Shown here: positions 32,946 through 43,484 of the stretch, one piece after another
Numbering within the stretch: position 1 is the first letter of the stretch
Layout of the letters: each line of letters starts with the position of its first letter
Notes under the pieces: generated by a model
What the model saw: only the letters and a program-made list of their open reading frames with translations
Database searches by the model: none
What the model was told of the DNA's origin: nothing
Position numbers and translations under genes: made by a program
NCBI GenBank assembly: GCA_030374765.1
Contig: JARGXX010000022.1
Location: 1,302,001 to 1,366,000, forward strand
DNA from: Agarophyton chilense
Taxonomy: Eukaryota > Rhodophyta > Florideophyceae > Gracilariales > Gracilariaceae
DNA length: 64,000 nt
Reading direction: 5' to 3'

Positions 32946-33232
32946 CTCCGCGTGGGCAAAAGGCCAAAATACACGACGTCTGGTATGTATGAAATAGACT
33001 AGATGTAGACCAATTAAAATTCTGGCCGCATTTCAGATACCGTACAATGCGCCGTGGCCCCCAACTTGGAGTGCGCTCTCTGAGCTCGCGTGCTCTTTGC
33101 GCATATGCGTATCAGGCCAATCACACATCGTCCATATCGTCCTCTCTTCCTCCTCATTCAATGCGCTAGCCGGCCGCAACTCGAGCCCCCTTTTCCCAAA
33201 CCACCTCGCGCCAAGTCCTCAGGATGTCGATG
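32940..33232 (+). repeat. Left arm of a 290-bp inverted repeat (GnT-I 5' region)
   Basis: This is matched in inverted orientation at 60020-60312 at roughly 85-90% identity, including the motif GACGTCTGGTATGTATGAAA. It covers the GnT-I start region and sequence upstream of it. A frame beginning MRIC at 33097 is maintained in both arms but ends differently. Confidence 0.85.
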
Positions 33233-33629
33233 AGAAAAAGGGCACGACATTTGAACCAGAGATGCAAAGAGAACTGGCAAGCTCGAGCAGTTATTACGTC
33301 CAGATGATTGAGCAGAAATTGTTGCTATTCAGCTTTCCTCCATCCCGCCCGTAATGTCTCTAATCCTATTTCTGGACGTCTTGAGCGATACTACAGACAT
33401 TCAGCTGTTCTCCAGCATATAAAAGAGCTTTTTTAACTTTTTATGTTTATCAGTACCTCAATCTGACTCATTCCTTTGGTTTGTATTCTACTTATGAGAT
33501 ACGCTTTCAATTACGTCTATTTCTCTCACGTGCGAACAATTTATATTAGATTCAGAAAAACTTAGAGTCAGTTTCTACGATTAAGAGCCATAAAAGGCTA
33601 AAAGAGTTGGTTGCAGCACACTGATTCGT
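33233..33629. other. Left flank of duplication copy B, no gene
   Basis: AT-rich sequence with no gene seen. It ends where copy B begins, at TTTTGTATCC. Confidence 0.5.
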
Positions 33630-33769
33630 TTTTGTATCCTGTTAAATCACTCTACGGAGATCTTATTCTGCTTAAGAGGCGTTATAGAGGACACAATTTG
33701 TAACCCTATCTTCCAAAAGTCAGTTTGATCAATCAATGTCGAATCCAAGTTATTGGTTTTGGCCGCATT

Positions 33770-34656
33770 TGAAGGACAATGCTCTTCAAAGGGGTTTCTT
33801 CGTATGACTTCGAAGTTTCGCTTGCTTGAGGAATAGCTTGGGCTATGACAAGCTATGCCGCTATTGCGTGCTGACGACCGGTTAGGACCGGAAGTGCACA
33901 TGGGTGGAACACGTGGACTGCACGGATGCCAACGCTTGAGTACGAGGCGTGCCACACGTGGCCCGGGTTCTACCTAATGGTTAGTATTCTTTAGTAATTT
34001 TTAGTATTTATTTGGCTACGCTATCGCTATTTAGTGTCTATTTTTTGGGCGCGCGCCCACTGTCAAAGGCCGCGCGCCACAGTACTTAGAAGGTTGAGCA
34101 CTGCTCCCCAGTAAAGACCCTCTCGGGAGATCCAAGAAGGGAGTCTTGACTCTGAACTCTTCGCCTTCGGCGCATCTTCACCGCATACTGCGTGAGCGCC
34201 CGTCGCACGTTAGTTCATCCACCCCTTCGTCGACCAGAGTGCTACCACCACAGTGGGTTCATATTTAATCGCCGACACTTGTCGTAGTCTCGCCCCTGTA
34301 TAGGGTTTCGCCCCCGTTTTTCTCTCGTTCTCCTTTTTGGCTCTCGTGAGCGGCCGCACCACTCACCCCGCTCGTCCACCTCATACGAGTGTTTCCTCGC
34401 TCCTTTTCCGACAATCGCCGTGGTACCGCTCCGCATAGGGTTGGTCACACCCCGGACTGTGCCGTGCTCACCTAAACACTCTAGGTATATCCCGCCGGAT
34501 TGGCCTCGGTCTTACACCCGACTCCGTCGTGCCTTTCCAGAGTGGCTCTGTTTCTGTGCTCCGCTGGGACGCGTCTCCTCCGCCTGAGGCGTGTCTCTCA
34601 AGAGAGGAAGATCCCGAACATCTTCGTGGTGTCTCCGCTCCAAACGTTGTCCTACA
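33770..34656 (+). repeat. 5' LTR of younger chromovirus
   Basis: It begins TGAAGGAC and ends CCTACA. It should hold the promoter for gag-pol. It matches the 3' LTR at 43485-44371 over its full length; substitutions are clustered in the first 70 bases. Confidence 0.92.
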
Positions 34657-34659
34657 AAC

Positions 34660-34677
34660 TGGTCTCCCGACTTAGAA
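34660..34677 (+). other. Primer-binding site of younger chromovirus
   Basis: TGGTCTCCCGACTTAGAA lies three bases after the 5' LTR. TGG complements a tRNA CCA end. The old chromovirus keeps the same core. The last ten bases of the deduced tRNA end, CGGGAGACCA, recall yeast tRNA-Tyr from memory, but the tRNA is not assigned. Confidence 0.78.
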
Positions 34678-34821
34678 GTTTGAGTCGAGCACACCCAGTC
34701 ACGATTAATCGGAAAAAGGACTCACAAATTGAGGTTGATCTCAGTTGCCCTATTTGAGGCAGTTTCTTGGCCCCAATAGCCGATCGGGTTTGGATACTCA
34801 CGTGTAACGGACTTTGATCTC

Positions 34822-36756
34822 ATGTCGTCCAAAGACCGTCCGAGGACGCGGAGTCAAACCGGTGCACCGGAACCCTCGCAACCATCCCGTATCCCAGTCC
34901 GTTCACGATCTCATACCGGTGGATCGACTGGCGTGCCAGGTGGAAGGACCTCGAGACCTCCTGTCTCTGATTCGACACCCCCAGCAAGTGGAGCAGGACC
35001 GGCGTCTGCCGCCGCCCTGATGCTCTCCCCTGCTAGGGATGTCACACCCCATCCCAGCCTTGCAGCTGTGGAAGAGCAACTCCACTCTATGCGGGAAGCT
35101 CAAGTCATCCTTGCAGAGGAGTTCGATTCCCTTCGCAAGAAGGTAAACGACACTGCTACGCAGGATTTTTCTGAGGACCTCCGTGTCCTCCGTGCGGATG
35201 TGAACTCGATTCTAGAGTCCCTTGGTGAACCCTCGGCTTTTGTCAAGGACGTCGCGGACAAGTTCTCGTGCGTCCGAAGCCGTCTCGAGACGTTGGAACA
35301 AACCCTAATGTCGGGAGATGATCCGGCCGAGCCGGTTGCAGTATTCCACAAGGGATGTAAGGAAGAGAACCGCCAGGCTCGAAAGAAGCGAAGGAACACG
35401 GATCCCGAACCGTCGGACTCCTCATCCTCGGGGTCCGACTCTTCCGATTCATCGGTGGAAGTAGCTCGCCGTGAGCGTTCCTCACGCTCTAAGCGGTCAA
35501 CAGCCACCCATGGTGTGATCCGCGCCCTCACGAAGGGAAGCAAGCACATAGGTTTGAAGGAGCTGAAACCGACCAATTCGCTCTTTAAGAAGCTCTTATC
35601 ATACCGGTACTACCGTTTGGAGGACTCCTCTTTGGATCGTACACCCCGTGGTACGGGAAGAGTGAAGGACTGCATTAAGCGAATGCAGCTCTCACTTCGC
35701 AAACAGTTGTTTTCTGGAGAAGACCGAATGTTGGTGTTGGATTTCTTGGAACGCTTTGTCGTGGAAGCTGACATCCTTGGAATGAACGAGGGACAGGCCT
35801 ACGTTGCCTTATCGTACTTCTTACGTGGGCTTGCAGAAGACCAGTATCACTCTGTCAGAGGTACATCACGCGTGTCCGAAGGAGGGGTAACCTGCTGGCC
35901 TGAAGCAGTTCAGTACCTCCTGAGGTTGTATGCTACTAACTCTGCCATTCAGCAGGCGATACGCGCCCTGCGGGACACCCGCCAACGTCCAGGCGAGTCG
36001 GAAACCGATTATTCGTCGCGCCTTAACAAGGCCTGCCACCGCTGTAGCAACGTTTACCTCACTGAAGAGCGTTGTACCATGTTTGTCGATGGTTTGGACC
36101 CGGCGATCCGGACTCTTGTTGCTCGACGTCGAGAAGATAGACCTAAAGCCACGTATTTGGAACTAGTGCAGTTCGCTCGCGCAGAAGGTGACGCCCTGCG
36201 CGCACGCACTCCTGGCTCCAGGGTTAGGTCCGCAAAAGCGTTGATGTTACAACCGGGTACCCCGTCAGCTTCGATGATCGACAAACAGGCCTCTCGAGGG
36301 GACTATGATAACGTGCATCTAGCCCATAGCAACGTTCATTCCATCCCGGCAACGGAGTTACCCTCTACATTGGACGAATCACAATACGTGATTGAGGATG
36401 ACATGCTACTCTATGCGGATAATGGTCGCGTCCGTGCGCCACGCATCCCACACGAGAGTGGTAATGTCCGCTTTACGCGTCTTGGTTGGAGAGATACCCG
36501 CCCCGCGGTGAAGTTCGCCGAGCTCCGCCATCCAACACCGGCTTCTGGTCTGATTTGTCATCTCTGCTACAAACCATTCCATACTTCTCCACAATGTGTG
36601 TTGTCTCTCCGAGAATGGGCACAAGTCGTAGTCAATTACGAGGCCCTATCCCCGGAGGACAAATCAGCTGTTCCGATTGCATCGTATATCCGTGCTCGAA
36701 CGGATGTTCCACGTCACGTGTCGCTTCCCCGAGCTCGGGTGGTACCTGCACCGTAA
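34822..36756 (+). CDS. Gag polyprotein of younger chromovirus
   Basis: This is an intact 644-codon ORF with ATG at 34822, 166 bp after the LTR. A basic Pro/Ser-rich start is followed by a coiled coil (about 80-160), an acidic Ser stretch and a capsid region (about 255-480, with RQRPGESETDYSSRLNKACH as in Retrotrans_gag proteins). A zinc knuckle follows, C579, C582, H587, C592, with the canonical CX2CX4HX4C spacing. It would form the virus-like particle and bind genomic RNA. After its TAA the same frame is Pro-rich and open to another TAA at 36880, so this stop may be a mutation or a readthrough point. Confidence 0.9.
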   Translation: MSSKDRPRTRSQTGAPEPSQPSRIPVRSRSHTGGSTGVPGGRTSRPPVSDSTPPASGAGPASAAALMLSPARDVTPHPSLAAVEEQLHSMREAQVILAEEFDSLRKKVNDTATQDFSEDLRVLRADVNSILESLGEPSAFVKDVADKFSCVRSRLETLEQTLMSGDDPAEPVAVFHKGCKEENRQARKKRRNTDPEPSDSSSSGSDSSDSSVEVARRERSSRSKRSTATHGVIRALTKGSKHIGLKELKPTNSLFKKLLSYRYYRLEDSSLDRTPRGTGRVKDCIKRMQLSLRKQLFSGEDRMLVLDFLERFVVEADILGMNEGQAYVALSYFLRGLAEDQYHSVRGTSRVSEGGVTCWPEAVQYLLRLYATNSAIQQAIRALRDTRQRPGESETDYSSRLNKACHRCSNVYLTEERCTMFVDGLDPAIRTLVARRREDRPKATYLELVQFARAEGDALRARTPGSRVRSAKALMLQPGTPSASMIDKQASRGDYDNVHLAHSNVHSIPATELPSTLDESQYVIEDDMLLYADNGRVRAPRIPHESGNVRFTRLGWRDTRPAVKFAELRHPTPASGLICHLCYKPFHTSPQCVLSLREWAQVVVNYEALSPEDKSAVPIASYIRARTDVPRHVSLPRARVVPAP

Positions 36757-36884
36757 TCCCATGTCACCGACGTGGTCGGTCACCCCACCGCCTGTACGGA
36801 ACCTTCTGGACCTGGTGCCCCGGCGTTGCCTGCTCAACGTCCTGAGCAGCCGCCTCCGGCGGAGCAGGCCCAGAAAAACTAAAT

Positions 36885-37655
36885 GTGAAAGTCTCCTCTC
36901 AAGGAGGGGCGCACTCAGAGTCGAGGTCGACGGCGCCCGAGGCGTCCAAGCCTCGCTCCCCGGTCCAAATCCTTTCAAGGAAAGAGGCCGTCGATGACGT
37001 GAACTCGGAACACTTTAGTGTTCTGCGTCGTCCGTGGAAACTTGTTTCCCATAACCGGTTCCCGGATAGAGTTCTGGTGATGGCCAAGAGAAACTACAAA
37101 GTCTATTCTGACCTTGGCCTTTCACCCCAGTTTATGGTGCGACACCTTACCGTCTTAGACACCGGTGCCGGTCCGAACTTTGTCGTGGAGGAAGTGTTAC
37201 CGCCTGCCTTGCAGTCTAGGATCCGCCGTGACCACGTCCCGGAGGTCGCTGACGCGAACAACAAACCGTTGGATACGGTGGGGTTCATAGAACTGGTAGT
37301 CCGCGTTGGCGCTCGCGTGGTGAAACTCGACTTCGTCGTATGTCGGAAATTAGCCGCCCCAGTCATCTTGGGTTGCGACTTTTGCGATTGCTTCGTCGAA
37401 GCGATCTTCCCCCGCCAGCGGCGTGTCGAGATGGAGGATGGATCGTCCACTCCAATCGTTCGTCGTCCACTTAGGCGTGCCACTAAGAAGCACGTCCCGC
37501 TATCGGCAGCACAGGAACCTGGACCGGATAACGGTGAATCTAATAAGCTCCGCGTCGCAGCGTCGTTGTGCGTCCCGCCTGAGTCCCAAATGATGGTGAA
37601 AGTAACCTCCCGAACGTGGACTCTGGGTCTTGCAACCATTGTCGTCACTGTATGA
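36885..37655 (+). CDS. Aspartic protease part of pol, younger chromovirus
   Basis: This frame is one base back (-1) from gag. It has no convincing own ATG and is best read as polyprotein. The retropepsin active site is VLDTGAGPNF with D92 counted from 36885, and the later LGCDF motif closes the fold. The C-terminal part is the linker to RT (VPPESQMMVKV). It is followed by a frameshift near 37625. The equivalent old-element protease has lost its DTG. Confidence 0.85.
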   Translation: MKVSSQGGAHSESRSTAPEASKPRSPVQILSRKEAVDDVNSEHFSVLRRPWKLVSHNRFPDRVLVMAKRNYKVYSDLGLSPQFMVRHLTVLDTGAGPNFVVEEVLPPALQSRIRRDHVPEVADANNKPLDTVGFIELVVRVGARVVKLDFVVCRKLAAPVILGCDFCDCFVEAIFPRQRRVEMEDGSSTPIVRRPLRRATKKHVPLSAAQEPGPDNGESNKLRVAASLCVPPESQMMVKVTSRTWTLGLATIVVTV

Positions 37656-40600
37656 CAGGCACAGCCTCGCAATTGAGAATGGAATCCTCCATGTGGAGCC
37701 AAACCAACCGTTTCACGTGCTGATCGCCAATCTAGGCACTGTACCCTGTACCCCAGTATCTGGTGAAGAACCAAGTGATAGGGTCCGTCATGCCGCACCC
37801 CATCGCTGTGGTACCGACAAAGCTGACCGCAGCTGACGTTCTCGGACTCGTTCACTCTAAGGAGGGGGACAGCCCGGAACCCGTTTCATCACCGGTACCC
37901 GGGGTTCAACCAGTAACATCAGGGACGCAGCCCGTTTCAACGATTGGTGACCGCCCCGATCCAGTCCAAGAACTCGAGGACCTGGATCTCAGCCATGTCC
38001 CGGGGTCATACCGCCATCGATTGCGAGAACTGTTGAAGGACTTCACCACTATGTGTGACGGCTGCCTTGGTAAGATTTCCACTACCGAACACCGGATTGA
38101 TTTGCTACCGGACACCCGACCCATCTCTCAGCACCCATACCGTGCCGGACCCGCCGCACGCGCGGAGGAAAAAACGCAAGTGGATAAAATGCTTCGAGCA
38201 GGAGTCATTGAACTGGCTCAGTCGCCGTGGGCTTCTCCAGTAGTACTGGCTCCAAAGCAGGATGGTTCCTGGAGGTTTTGCGTCGACTACCGTCGGTTGA
38301 ATGCCGTTACCGTCAAGGACGTGTATCCAATCCCAAGAATGGAGGAGTACATTAACTCGCTGGGCACCACCACCGTCTTTACAACCCTGGACGCCAATTC
38401 GGGATACTGGCAAGTTCTGGTAAGGAAGCAAGACCAGGATAAAACAGCTTTCGCGTCGATCCTCTCGTTGCCCAAGCCTGGAAGGCCCTTCACCGTAGAT
38501 ACGGACGCCAGCGACTACCAAGTAGGTTGTGCACTGTTTCAAACTGCACCCAATGGGGAAAGACGCCCCGTAGGGTACTGGTCCCGATCGCTCAACGTCT
38601 ACGAGAAGAATTACTCCGTCTCGGAGAAGGAATGCCTTGCAGTAGTGTGGGCATTACAAACGTTGCGCCCCTATGTCATGGGTAATCATTTCACCGTTTT
38701 CACGGACCACGCATCGCTTCGATTGCTACTCTCCATCTCGGAGCCTTCAGGCCGCTTGATGCGTTGGAGTCTCCGTCTAGCGGAATTTGACTTTGACGTG
38801 CAGTACCGAAAAGGATCGTTCAACACCCAAGCCGATGCTCTCTCCCGCCTGGTCACTACTGGCGAAGCACTACCCGTCAAAGAAGATGAAATACCCTGCT
38901 TTGCAGTGAATGGCGACGACGCTACCATCGAGGACGAGGAACGAGACACGGACTCTTCAGATTCCGGTTCCGAATTGGACGACTTTGTTCTCTCGGAAGA
39001 TTCCGAGAAACCCTCACCAGGCAACTTCGTGCCTATTACTCCAGAGGAGATGATACGGGAGCAATTCGCTGACCCGTTCTGCGCGAAGGTCCGCGCTCAA
39101 CTCAATGGAGGAGGCACTCTCCCCTTTCAGGTGAATGAAGACGGATACCTTGTACGGACCGTCGGATCGCACCCACAAACCTTGGTACCACAGAACCTCC
39201 AGTCGAGAGTCTTGCGGTTGTCGCACTGCTCCAAACTGAGTGGCCACGTCGGGGGACGGAAAATTTACCTCACCCTACGCCGTAACTTCTACTGGCCTGC
39301 CATGGCAGTGGAATGCTACGCAACGGTGCGGTTTTGTACCGATTGCGCTCGGGACCGTGTCAAACTCCGCCGTCATGCGACGAAGTTGAAGCTGTTTCCA
39401 GCTCGCGCTCCATTGGAGTTTGTGGCCATCGATATACTCGGTCCCTTCCTTACCACCAAGCCGAATTACAAGTTCTTACTCGTAATTACGGATTTCTTCT
39501 CCAAGCTGGTCCGGACCGTACCGTTACGGAAGATCTCCGCTATGAGCGTGGCTCAAGCCTTCGTCCTACACTGGTTCTTCATCTACGGTCCACCGGTCAA
39601 CCTGCTCTCCGATAACGGGAGACAGTTCGCCTCTCGTTTCTTCGAGGATGTATGTCGCATCTTGGACATTAGGAACCTGTTCACGACCACTAACCATCCC
39701 CAAACTAATGAGCAGGCCGAACAGTTCAACCGGACACTACTTGTGACACTCCGTTCATACGTTGCAGATCACCCCAAAGATTGGCACTTGTTCACTGATG
39801 CGCTCACCTTTGCGTACAATACGCAGGTGCACAGGACAATTGGATTAACGCCCTTCGAGCTGTTACTGTCCCGTACCCCACCTCCCGTGGGGCTGGAACC
39901 ACAGCCCACGCTGGATACCTTTCCGTCACCGACTGCTTACCGCGAAGCGTGGAAAACTTGGCTCTCGAAGTTCGTTCCCGCCGCACGGCGTTCAATGGGC
40001 CGAGCCCCGGCCGCTTACAAGCGTGACTTTGATACGAAAGCCCCTCGCTCGCCGCCACGTCTCGCCCCCGACGGTTATGTATTCATCCGCAAGGAGTAAT
40101 GGAACCCAGAGAAGGAGAAACGCCACAAGCTGTCACCTGTTGCCGACGGCCCCTTTCAGATTATTTCGGTGGCTTCCGACACTGTCGTTGTTGACCTCGC
40201 CGGTAACCACGAACGCCTCTCCCGCGATCGCGTGGTATCAGCTCCTCCGCCGTTGACATCCCAACCTACTGGTGTGACTGCTCCCGTTGAAACGGATTCA
40301 TCGACCCCCTTACCCCAGGTCCACCCGCGTCCCTACGCGTTACCACACCCATCTCGGGGTTTCTCTGACCTTCCGCTACCCGCGGCGCCCAACCCGAAAG
40401 GAATCGTGTCACGCATTCGTCGCTTCTTCCCAGTCCACCCAACGGACACCAACTCCGGTGCATCGTCTAAGGAGGGGGAGGCGCCCGACAGCCGTCGTAA
40501 TCCGGTCGAAGCCGTCGCTGGAAACGCCGCACCTTCGCCTGTCATTCTTCTCCCATCAGGGGTGCCTGATACCGACGTCCTGCACGACTCGAAGCAGTCG

Positions 40601-41368
40601 CTATCCAAGCCTCAGACCGCAGCTGTGGATAACGCCACCAACACTCGCCGAGGTGTCACCACACATGCAACACGGAATGCAAATGCGCTTGACGCATTGC
40701 AGCCTGATACACTACGAGTGGACGACGCACAGCCAAGTACCCCGCACAGGGAGGCGAATACATCCACGGCGCCGACGCCAGACAGCCAGCCATTGAAACG
40801 CTCACGTGACTACACGTAATCTCGCCGTGGGACAGAGAGGTGCGACAATGCGCCACCGCCCCAGCGAATCTCACCGCCGAAGCGAGCTTCACCACGCCGA
40901 TTAGCGGAACGACCACCCGGGCTACCCGCTGGTGTGGGCCCTCCAACCGGAGTGGGAAGCGCCGAAACAAGCCCGGCACTCGGGGAAAATGAACCGCCGA
41001 ACTCGGGTCGACATTATACTCAGCCGAGGACTGCCTTGCGCGCTACACGGCCCGACCGGAGCGAAGCCGCCCAACGCGTGATCACTTCGGTACCCCCTGG
41101 CTCAGGACGGGTACCACCCGAAGATAGCGACACCGTCATACGGGATGTCCGGGAAGTATACCGACAAGAGTTCGTGGTCGGACGCATTCTAGAGCACTCC
41201 TACCACCCAAAGGGGTATCTCCAATACTTGGTCCGTTGGTACGGGTACGGCCCCGAATGGGATTCAGACGAACCGATAGAGCACCTACCTCGGTCAAAGG
41301 TGGTACAGTATCATCGTCGTACTGTCACGGCTTTGCCGGCTACCATAGATCGAGCCCAAGTGGGATAA
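37656..41368 (+). pseudogene. RT, RNase H, integrase and chromodomain of pol, younger chromovirus
   Basis: The main frame runs from about 37763 to 41368 with TAA stops at 40097 and 40817. The RT start is present (FCVDYRRLNAVTVKD, then DANSGYWQV), but at 38452/38453 DKTAF jumps directly to ILSLPKPGRPF. The FGL-x-NAP and YxDD segments are absent without loss of frame. RNase H follows (VDTDASDYQVGCALF to KGSFNTQADALSRL). Integrase has HHCC zinc ligands at about 39225-39345 and a core with AIDILGP, LSDNGRQF and QAEQFNRTLL, with 35 residues between the second Asp and the Glu. After the first stop come a GPF-like motif and a Pro-rich linker, and after the second the chromodomain (41161-41325). Confidence 0.9.
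41161..41325 (+). CDS. Chromodomain of younger chromovirus
   Basis: FVVGRILEHSYH, QYLVRWYGYG and EWDSDEPIEHLP, with a terminal VVQYHRR helix, give the chromodomain fold. It is the C-terminal end of pol and would direct insertion to heterochromatin. It lies in the pol frame but beyond two in-frame TAA codons. Confidence 0.88.
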
Positions 41369-41581
41369 GAAGACATCCGATGGGGATAAAGGAACAGAAG
41401 ATCTGGATAAGGACCCTTGGAAGAAGGAGAAGATGCACAGAAGATCTGGAGAAGGACACACAGAAGAATTGGAAGAGAAGAAAGAAAACAAATACGTCAT
41501 AGACGGAAGCAGTTTACTATTTTGGAAGTTGCTGCACACACTACCGCACAGCAGGACAGACTAACCAAAGATCATAAGGGA

Positions 41582-43449
41582 TTAATTGAAAGAACCCGGA
41601 TTGCCGTGCGCGCCACCCAAATCGCTAGCGGGGTTACTCCCGCCGGCCAGGCGTGCCGCGAGGGCGTCTCTCATCGCACCGATGTCGCCGCTTGCTGCTT
41701 GCGCGTTCACTCCAACAACCCGAAGGAACTGGGAGATAAAAACCGCTTCTGGGCGTATGGGAACCTCGATAACTTCCGGTTCGTCCGGCAACGCCGCTGC
41801 CACTGGATCGACCACCGCACCTGCGTGAGTCGCTCCCTGCGCAGCCCGCGCCATAGTATCGGCTCCATTGGGGTCTCCCACGTCCTCCATGACCTCGTCG
41901 CCACGGTATTCGCCCGCCTTCTCCGGGAGATCATCACCGCCATAGGCGTAGTAGAAGTCATCCGAGTTGACAAACCCCACGGGGTGCCCGTATGGTATGC
42001 CTCGTGGAGCCATCCGGAGTGACGACGCCTCCGCCTCGGAGATCTCTTGCTGCTCCCATGGGTTAAAGAAGATGAAATCTCCCGCCAAGGGCGTGCGACG
42101 GCCCGGAGACCGATCAGCCCCACCGGCTTCTTGACCACGGCCGCTCTGCCGGACAGGCAATACAGCCCAGTCGACACGCGCGATGATGTCGATGAGCTCC
42201 TGAGCTTCATCAGCGTTATTGTCACCTCCAAGAGGGAGTTAAAGGTCCAGCTGCCGGATGTAACCACGCAAACGCGGAGGAAGATACCACAGTTGATACT
42301 GGTCGTAGGCTTCCCACAAGATGTACGCCGCGGCGCGGACTGCCCATTCGGTTAGGACCACGGACCATAAGCCGGAGTGCGGATCCTCGATGAGGTACGA
42401 GCCCAGATAGGAGACGACTGGAGGCAACTCCACGTAACATCCCCGGCACACCTCGACGGAGGACCACCACCCAGGCAGGGAAACGTATCGCCCAAACTGG
42501 TAGAAATAACTAATCCGGATTATCTCCGTGTTCTGATGAGGGACAAGGACCCAAAGCGGGACCTGCCCCAACGCTCCTCGCGGACGAAGTTCTGTAACCA
42601 CCGATATCGGGATTCACGACGAAGGTGACGGAACTCGGCACGAATGATCGGACGGACCCAGCAGGTCGCTTCTTGACGCGCTCGCGGTTGACCGCGCCAT
42701 GCGTAAGTTTCCAACGCCGCAAGGCGGTCACAATAGCCGATCTCACCCTGCGTCTGGTACATCCGTAGGTCGAAGCCGAATCCGTCGGAGATGGGGTATT
42801 GGAAGTTAGCCCTGTTGATCCGTGAGTAGCCGATGCGGACGAAGGTACACTGCGCTTCTTCCGCCGACTCGCGTCTTCTCCGCAGAATCGCGTGAACGGG
42901 AACCGTCACTCGGCGTCGCCAGTCCCACGAAGTGGTGATCAAAGCCGGCAGCTCGCCCGGGAGACGCGCATTGCCATCAGCATACGCGGCCACGAGTTCT
43001 TCGTCGAAGACCGCTGTCGGATGGAACCACGGAGCTCTCCGGAGAATCGCCGCATGTTGACGCGGGTTTAACCCGAAGAGTTCGTCGTAACTGGGCCAGG
43101 AGTGCTCCGCAGGAGTGATGTGGCTTGTAGCTTCAACGGGACCCCGGGATTGGCTCGGTGCGGTTGAGGAGGCACTCCCCCGCGAAAGGGGAGCCGAATG
43201 GAAACCGGAGAAGTAACCCCGGCGCGGATTATTACTACCGTTCATCGGGAGTGCTGGTCGCCGAGGAATCGGGATGTGGTCGCTGGAAGTGTGCGTACGG
43301 TGCGGAAGTGCGCTCGAAGTTCGAGGAGTGGTTACCGCGTTGTTGCGTTTGTCGTTCGGTGATGCAGCTCTGCCTTCGACAGTCGAGTGGTCGCTGGACG
43401 CGTTACGCGGCTCGCTCTTATGTCGGTTGGACCGTTGCCTACCCACCAT
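41582..43449 (-). pseudogene. Antisense accessory ORF of younger chromovirus
   Basis: A long ORF runs opposite to gag-pol between the chromodomain and the 3' LTR. The first ATG at 43449 opens 310 codons (43449-42520), rich in Arg and Ser at the start, then NPRQHAAILRRAPWF and SWDWRRRVTVPV. A frameshift near 42540 leads to the second part (42601-42239: ISYFYQFGRY, PPVVSYLGSYL), then a TAA at 42239. The third part (42160-41582) has PYGHPVGFVNSDDF and a FLRVVGVNAQAASGD end. The order of motifs matches the antisense relic of the old element. Undamaged it would be about 620 residues. A promoter in the antisense strand of the 3' LTR is possible because the ATG is only 36 bp from it. No family is known to me. 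Confidence 0.72.
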
Positions 43450-43473
43450 GTCGACGGCGTGTTCGCCACTTGC

Positions 43474-43482
43474 GGAGGGGGA
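43474..43482 (+). other. Polypurine tract of younger chromovirus
   Basis: GGAGGGGGA ends two bases before the 3' LTR, the usual position of the plus-strand priming site. Confidence 0.82.
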
Positions 43483-43484
43483 TA

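Noticed and set aside
32204-33000. Plus-strand ORFs over the GnT-I relic
   Set aside because: GC-rich shadow frames; the minus strand carries the recognisable GT13 motifs.
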